A stretch of DNA of 64,000 nt from Mya arenaria (Eukaryota > Mollusca > Bivalvia > Myida > Myidae). Location of the stretch: assembly GCF_026914265.1 (NCBI RefSeq), contig NC_069136.1:26920701-26984700 (forward strand), read 5' to 3'. Shown here one piece after another: positions 60,101-64,000 of the stretch. A program made the position numbers and the translations under genes. Below the pieces are notes generated by a model. It ran no database searches, was not told the DNA's origin, and saw only the letters and a program-made list of their open reading frames with translations. The stretch's first letter is position 1. Each line of letters opens with the position of its first letter.

Positions 60101-60730
60101 TTGAGGTATGACCGACAACTGCGCACTTGAGGAGAGAGCCGTTTGCCTCCCTTGTCGGTGTGTAATAGAGCGATGTTGTCACGATCTGTCCACACTCCCC
60201 AGAATTCTCCACCGTAAAACCCGCGACCGGCAGAAAATTTGATACCCCTACATGATACGAAATATACGAGTTTTGGGATGAATTATTCATATGATATTAT
60301 GTACAATGAAGAAAAAATACTACTTTTGTTTGTACATGTATGCGTTATTTGTTTAAGTACAATAGAGTTACTATATCAAATTAAGTTTTCATCATACACG
60401 ACCGAATATGTTTTATTGTCTGTTAGAAGATTTGAGTATCCCTAATTACCTTATATAAAAAAATGGAAATGCGTATAAGAATCTATGAGATGTAGAAGTG
60501 CAAACATTAACAATCGAATGCAGAACATATGACAAATCAAAAAGATGAACACAAATAATAGATTTATCGAATGAAATTAGCATGGTTGTTTTACCTACCC
60601 CTGCCTTTAATGAACCACTGAAGTTCCCCTGGAGGGTAACCAAGGTGGGCGGAGCACTTGACAGGCGTTTCTGGTTCCTGGTCTTCCACAAGGTTGTCGG
60701 GAATCTCCAACACGGGCATCGTAGCGGCTT
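52601..60730 (-). CDS. Gene C: immunoglobulin / chitin-binding (CBM14) protein, VCBP-like (partial)
   Basis: Nine exons, all with GT/AG sites and continuous phase, read right to left: 60730-60599, 60247-60053, 58493-58341, 57513-57377, 55219-55009, 54556-54221, 53803-53733, 53451-53349, 52812-52601. Domain order: Ig1 (two exons), CBM14-1 (one exon), Ig2 (two exons), Ig3 (one exon), CBM14-2 (two exons), CBM14-3 (last exon, stop). Each CBM14 has the six cysteines spaced C-x14-C-x5-C-x9-C. Ig2 has the DKGTYTC signature. No membrane helix follows the last domain, so a secreted protein is likely. Chordate VCBPs also join Ig and chitin-binding modules but have two V domains and one CBM. The start and signal peptide lie beyond 60730 and were not found. 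Recognition of chitin-bearing microbes or a role in shell or gut matrix are both possible. Confidence 0.87.
53349..53451 (-). CDS. Gene C exon: second half of CBM14-2
   Basis: 103 bp, acceptor CCTTTCAG, donor t|GTATGT. Reads CTKTQTYVQRCGSKFCFSSR then TLMCDEPLPEENHE. It supplies four of the six cysteines; phase 0 in, 1 out. Confidence 0.82.
53733..53803 (-). CDS. Gene C exon: first half of CBM14-2
   Basis: 71 bp, acceptor CGAACTAG, donor CAT|GTAAGT. Reads NFCAVHGDETPHAHPYDCQQ then YVH. Together with the next exon it makes a canonical C-x14-C-x5-C-x9-C-x4-C-x7-C domain. Confidence 0.82.
54221..54556 (-). CDS. Gene C exon: Ig3
   Basis: 336 bp, acceptor GATTTCAG, donor g|GTAAAT, phase 1 at both ends (the usual symmetric Ig exon). 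Cysteines in FTCSANVGHP and MQVRCEVGN are the B and F strand pair. LEDNGMQVRC is a C2/I-set variant of the D-x-G-x-Y-x-C motif. An additional cysteine (RNCSTY) has a counterpart in Ig1. Confidence 0.9.
54600..55005. other. Gene C intron, no feature
   Basis: AT-rich intron between Ig2 and Ig3 exons; nothing recognised. Confidence 0.5.
55009..55219 (-). CDS. Gene C exon: second half of Ig2
   Basis: 211 bp, acceptor TTATAG before ILTVTRGG, donor a|GTAATG. Contains ESPMSGRVFTNVDDVRPYEA and the V/I-set signature DKGTYTCS. An alternative AG ten bases downstream would break phase with the previous exon, so the upstream AG is chosen. Confidence 0.88.
55310..55930. mobile_element. Family V element split by a family P MITE
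   Basis: The left end CACCTCGGCCATTTTCTATC and interior (GCGTAGTAATTTCAATTTTGC) match 6590-6850 and 11161-11405. A family P MITE sits in it at 55436-55806, after which the interior resumes (ACACGTTAAAACACTACAGT). In a gene C intron. Confidence 0.6.
55436..55806. mobile_element. TTAA-flanked MITE, family P, copy 5
   Basis: 371 bp from TTAAAGCTGCACTCTCACAG to CTGTGAGAGTGCAGCTTTAA. Interior nearly palindromic. In a gene C intron. Confidence 0.87.
56053..56305. mobile_element. MITE, family G, copy 1
   Basis: Ends TGGCCCCATTTTCTCGAAAC and GGACTTAAGAAATTTTAAAG...GGGCCA. About 253 bp, no coding. Followed by a right-end fragment of a second copy near 56330-56412. Confidence 0.72.
56446..56697. mobile_element. 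MITE, family G, copy 2
   Basis: About 252 bp. Ends AGGCCCTAATTTCTCGAAAC and GTTTCGAGAAATTGGGGCC are good inverted repeats continuing through TTCTTAAG. Confidence 0.77.
56921..57170. repeat. (ATT)n microsatellite
   Basis: About 250 bp of imperfect ATT/TTA triplets with short interruptions. In a gene C intron. Confidence 0.95.
57377..57513 (-). CDS. Gene C exon: first half of Ig2
   Basis: 137 bp, acceptor CGTTCTAG, donor AAG|GTTTGT. Reads LAMTSVIAYLNEGVTLLKCR, then a region with the core tryptophan (HTHWRNITVSK). Supplies the B-strand cysteine. Phase 1 in, 0 out. Confidence 0.85.
57688..57848. mobile_element. pogo/Tigger-type MITE
   Basis: 161 bp with ends CAGTCGAACCTCGTTGGCTC and GCCAAGCGAGGTTCGACTG, flanked by TA on both sides. 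TA target and CAG...CTG ends are typical of the Tc1/mariner pogo group. In a gene C intron. Confidence 0.8.
58341..58493 (-). CDS. Gene C exon: CBM14-1
   Basis: 153 bp, acceptor TTTTTCAG, donor a|GTAAGT, phase 1 at both ends, a cleanly shufflable single-exon domain. Six cysteines, C-x14-C-x5-C-x9-C-x4-C-x7-C, with AHPITCSKFILC. Sits between Ig1 and Ig2. Confidence 0.9.
58654..59013. mobile_element. TTAA-flanked MITE, family P, copy 6
   Basis: 360 bp from AATAAAGCTGCACTCTCACA to CTGTGAGAGAGCAGCTTTAA. The left TTAA has become ATAA. In a gene C intron. Confidence 0.85.
59020..60040. other. Gene C intron, no feature
   Basis: AT-rich sequence without recognised repeats or exons. Confidence 0.5.
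60053..60247 (-). CDS. Gene C exon: second half of Ig1
   Basis: 195 bp, acceptor CATGTAG, donor a|GTGAGT, phase 1 at both ends. Contains GECGQIVTTSLYYTPTREAN and SLLKCAVVGH (F-strand cysteine). The extra cysteine (GEC) parallels that of Ig3. Confidence 0.85.
60599..60730 (-). CDS. Gene C first visible exon: first half of Ig1
   Basis: 132 bp, acceptor GCATGTATAG, donor g|GTAGGT, phase 1 at both ends. Reads VLEIPDNLVEDQEPETPVKC then SAHLGYPPGELQWFIKG: B-strand cysteine and core tryptophan. Further 5' exons must exist, since phase 1 entry precludes this being the start. Confidence 0.85.
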
Positions 60731-60782
60731 CTATACATGCATAAAGGCAGGTTCAAGACAAAATCACACTAATTGGTTAACA

Positions 60783-60919
60783 TGCGCCCGCCATTTGGCG
60801 CATTGTCGCATTGTTCCATCTTGAATGAAAACGGCGCCCGCCATTTGTCGCTTTGTCCCATTTTGAATGGAAACGGCGCCCGCCATTTGGCACATTTTCG
60901 CGTTATCCCATTTTGAATG
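60783..60919. repeat. About 48-bp tandem repeat, three units
   Basis: Three copies of GGCGCCCGCCATTTGGCGCA-type units ending CCCATTTTGAATGGAAA. GC-rich and at the left border of the large minisatellite. Confidence 0.8.
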
Positions 60920-62890
60920 TAAAATGGTAAGGGTCCAAAGCTAGGATTTCAGTTATTGCCCAGATGAGTGGTAATGAAAGTATAATGCTTGTTGAATGGA
61001 AAATGGTAAGAGTCCAAAGCTAGGATTTCAGTTATTGCCCAGATGAGTGGTAATGAAAGTATAATGCTTGTTGAATGGAAAATGGTAAGAGTCCAAAGCT
61101 AGGATTTCAGTTATTGCCCAGATGAGTGGTAATGAAAATATAATGCTTGTTGAATGGAAAATGGTGAGGATCCAAAGCTAGGATTTCAGTAGTTTCCCAG
61201 ATGAATGGTAAAGAAAGTATAATGCTTGTTGAATGGATAATGGTGAGGGTCCAAAGCTAGGATTTCAGTAGTTTCCCAGATGAGTGGTAATGAAAGTATA
61301 ATGCTTGTTAAATGGATAATGGTGGGGATCCAAAGCTAGGATTTCAGTTGTTTCCCAGATGAGTGGTAATGACAGTATAATGCTTGTTGAATGGAAAATG
61401 GTGAGGATCCAAAGCTAGGATTTCAGTTGTTTCCCAGATGAGTGGTAAAGAAAGTATAATGCTTGTTGAATGGAAAATGGTAAGAGTCCAAAGCTAGGAT
61501 TTCAGTTATTGCCCAGATGAGTGGTAATGAAAATATAATGCTTGTTGAATGGAAAATGGTGAGGATCCAAAGCTAGGATTTCAGTAGTTTCCCAGATGAA
61601 TGGTAAAGAAAGTATAATGCTTGTTGAATGGAAAATGGTAAGAGTCCAAAGCTAGGATTTCAGTTATTGCGAAGATGAGTGTTAATGAAAATATAATGCT
61701 TGTTGAATGGAAAATGGTGAGGATCCAACGCTAGGATTTCAGTTGTTTCCCAGATGAGTGGTAAAGAAACTATAATGCTTGTTGAATGGAAAATGGTAAG
61801 AGTCCAAAGCTAGGATTTCAGTTATTGCGAAGATGAGTGTTAATGAAAATATAATGCTTGTTGAATGGAAAATGGTGAGGATCCAAAGCTAGGATTTCAG
61901 TTGTTTCCCAGATGAGTGGTAAAGAAAGTATAATGCTTGTTGAATGGAAAATGGTAAGAGTCCAAAGCTAGGATTTCAGTTATTACGAAGATGAGTGTTA
62001 ATGAAAATATAATGCTTGTTGAATGGAAAATGGTGAGGATCCAAAGCTAGGATTTCAGTTGTTTCCCAGATGAGTGGTAAAGAAAGTATAATGCTTGTTG
62101 AATGGATATTGGTGAGGGTCCAAAGCTAGGATTTCAGTTGTTTCCCAGATGAATGGTAATGAAAGTATAATGCTTGTTGAATGGATAATGGTGAGGATCC
62201 AAAGCTAGGATTTCAGTTGTTTACCAGATGAGTGGTAATGAAAGTATAATGCTTGTTGAATGGATAATGGTGAGGGTCCAAAGCTAGGAATTCAGTTGTT
62301 TCCCAGATGAGTGGTAATGAAAGTATAATGCTTGTTGAATGGATAATGGTGAGGGTCCAAAGCTAGGATTTCAGTTGTTTACCAGATGAGTGGTAATGAA
62401 AGTATAATGCTTGTTGAATGGATAATGGTGAGGGTCCAAGGCTAGGAATTTAGTTGTTTCCCAGATGAGTGGTAATGAAGGTATAATGCTTGTTGAATGG
62501 ATAATGGTGAGGGTCCAAAGGAAGAATTTCAGTTGTTTACCAGATGAGTGGTAATGAAAGTATAATGCTTGTTGAATGGATAATGGTGAGGGTCCAAAGC
62601 TAGGATTTCAGTTGTTTACCAGATGAGTGGTAATGAAAGTATAATGCTTGTTGAATGGATAATGGTGAGGGTCCAAAGGAAGAATTTCAGTTGTTTACCA
62701 GATGAGTGGTAATGAAAGTATAATGCTTGTAGAATGGATAATGGTGAGGGCCCATGAATCGGATTTACGGTGTGTCATGGGTGAGTGTTGATGAATAGTA
62801 TAGCGCTCTTTGAATGGATAACGATGAGGGTTCATGAATATGATCTCAGTTGTTTCCCGGGGGAGTGTTGATGAATAGTGAATCAGTTGT
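60920..62890. repeat. 79-bp minisatellite, about 25 units
   Basis: Unit: TATAATGCTTGTTGAATGGA, AAATGGTGAGGATCCAAAGC, TAGGATTTCAGTTGTTTCCC, AGATGAGTGGTAATGAAAG. The period is exactly 79 bp. Subtypes (GTTATTGCCC, GTTGTTTCCC, GTTATTGCGA) alternate, showing higher-order dimers near 61440-62060. Likely in the 5' intron of gene C. Confidence 0.94.
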
Positions 62891-62899
62891 TCCCCAAAT

Positions 62900-63819
62900 A
62901 TTTATTAGGCCCCTTAAAACGTTGCACCTCGATGACGTTTACATTTTAATTGAGCAACAAAATGGTTTTCGGCTTATATTGGTAAACTCGATCTAGAATT
63001 GATGACTGCAATAATGTATTCTGGCTTATATTAATTTACAAACATATCAGGAATGAGAAAATGCAAATTGCAAAAAAGTACGTGTATTTGATGAACAATT
63101 TTAGGGTTAATTTGTTACTTAACTGCAAATTAATATCAATTTAAGTTTATTAATATTCATTGTTTGCAATTAATTATGAGCTCTGAATTTGCATTATGTG
63201 TTACCATTAATGATTGTTGATTGAAACGCTTATCCAAAGTTCATATTAAGCAGACAGAGAAACAAACATGATTATTGTCGTAAACATGCTATTAAAGAGG
63301 TTCTTTACGAAATATAATAAGAAATAGCATATATATATAACGATGCATGACATAATACAAGGAAAAGAGAAAGGAATAAGTATGTAAAATCAAAGAACAT
63401 ACAAGAAGGTTAAAAAAAAGAAGAAAAAAAAAAGATACATAACGAATCAACTGTGAGATTTATAATTAATAGAGTAATGAAATATTACGGGATGCTATTT
63501 TCAAATGTCATATTTCTTGAAAGATCGAAACGATGTCATTTATATTATAAGAATTTCTAAAAAGAAATGCTTGATTTATTAATGTACCTAAATAACTTTT
63601 AGTATGCTTACGTTTTTTAATTACATTATTTCGATAAACTTCACATACTTAGACTTCTACTATAATATGGTTAAATCATTTTTTCTGATGTTTTTATATG
63701 CAGGACATATAGTGATACAATGATATTCGTCTTCGTATGCATTAAAGTTACACACTGTTCAATAACATTGAGCTGTGTCTATTCTATTTCGGCCATTTAT
63801 GGCTGTTTCTGTATGAATA
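62900..63819. other. No gene seen
   Basis: AT-rich sequence after the minisatellite; a short A-rich patch lies at 63410-63434. No exon for gene C could be recognised. Confidence 0.5.
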
Positions 63820-64000
63820 TTTATGCGAAAAGCTACAGAAACAAGCTCAGTAGCAAAACGTTTAAACATAGACCCGGTTTAATGGCACTGGGTAAACGCC
63901 AAAGACATAGAACATAAAATCACAAACAAGAAACATGGAAGAACAGCACAAAACTCCACAAACAGCACAGTGCATACATACTGTATATAAAAAACTAGGT
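63820..64000. repeat. Dispersed repeat, copy 2 of 2 (cut by window end)
   Basis: Nearly identical to 29044-29229, in the same orientation, up to the last base of the window. Confidence 0.75.

Noticed and set aside
1..64000. CRISPR array, bacterial operon or prophage
   Set aside because: Tandem arrays here are direct minisatellites without unique spacers, and introns with GT/AG sites plus metazoan genes show eukaryotic DNA.

Overview
The window is eukaryotic nuclear DNA, AT-rich and intron-rich, and loaded with small transposons, tRNA-derived SINEs and mini-/microsatellites. The repeat style, a Ty3/gypsy element resembling bivalve Steamer-like elements, and the gene content all point to a bivalve mollusc. 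This is an inference from sequence alone. Coding exons occupy only a few kilobases. Most long open frames are accidental, in repeats or antisense to exons.

Layout. 0-8 kb: an internally decayed Ty3/gypsy LTR retrotransposon (1217-5871) with two 187-bp LTRs and a perfect 5-bp target duplication, then simple repeats and transposon remnants. 8.8-13.4 kb (minus): gene A, a single-pass membrane protein with a cysteine-rich, CUB-like ectodomain and a cytoplasmic tail of heptad repeats carrying PSAP and PPxY motifs. 14-25 kb: repeats only. 25.7-28.1 kb: a 42-bp minisatellite with a 498-bp higher-order duplication. 28.1-31.6 kb (minus): gene B, a paralogue of A with the same exon phases and two exons of identical length. 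A Harbinger-like MITE lies inside its first visible splice donor. 32-37 kb: MITEs and SINEs. 37.35-43.2 kb (plus): seven exons of UBAC2, an ER rhomboid-like protein with a C-terminal UBA domain; its first membrane exon was not found. 43.3-52 kb: tandem repeats, an (AT)n run, a 146-bp and a 43-bp tandem array. 52.6-60.7 kb (minus): nine exons of gene C, a protein alternating immunoglobulin-like and six-cysteine chitin-binding (CBM14) domains in the order Ig, CBM14, Ig, Ig, CBM14, CBM14, stop. 60.8-62.9 kb: a 79-bp minisatellite, probably in a gene C intron.

Functional reading. Genes A and B look like paired surface receptors whose tails could recruit TSG101/ESCRT-I and NEDD4-type ubiquitin ligases. 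Gene C combines Ig and chitin-binding modules in the manner of chordate VCBPs, but with a different architecture, and is the best candidate for an undescribed immune or matrix recognition system. UBAC2 is a housekeeping ER quality-control gene. No operon-like link between them is implied. The 5' ends (signal peptides) of A, B and C were not found. Exon boundaries come from GT/AG sites and phase agreement, not from transcripts.
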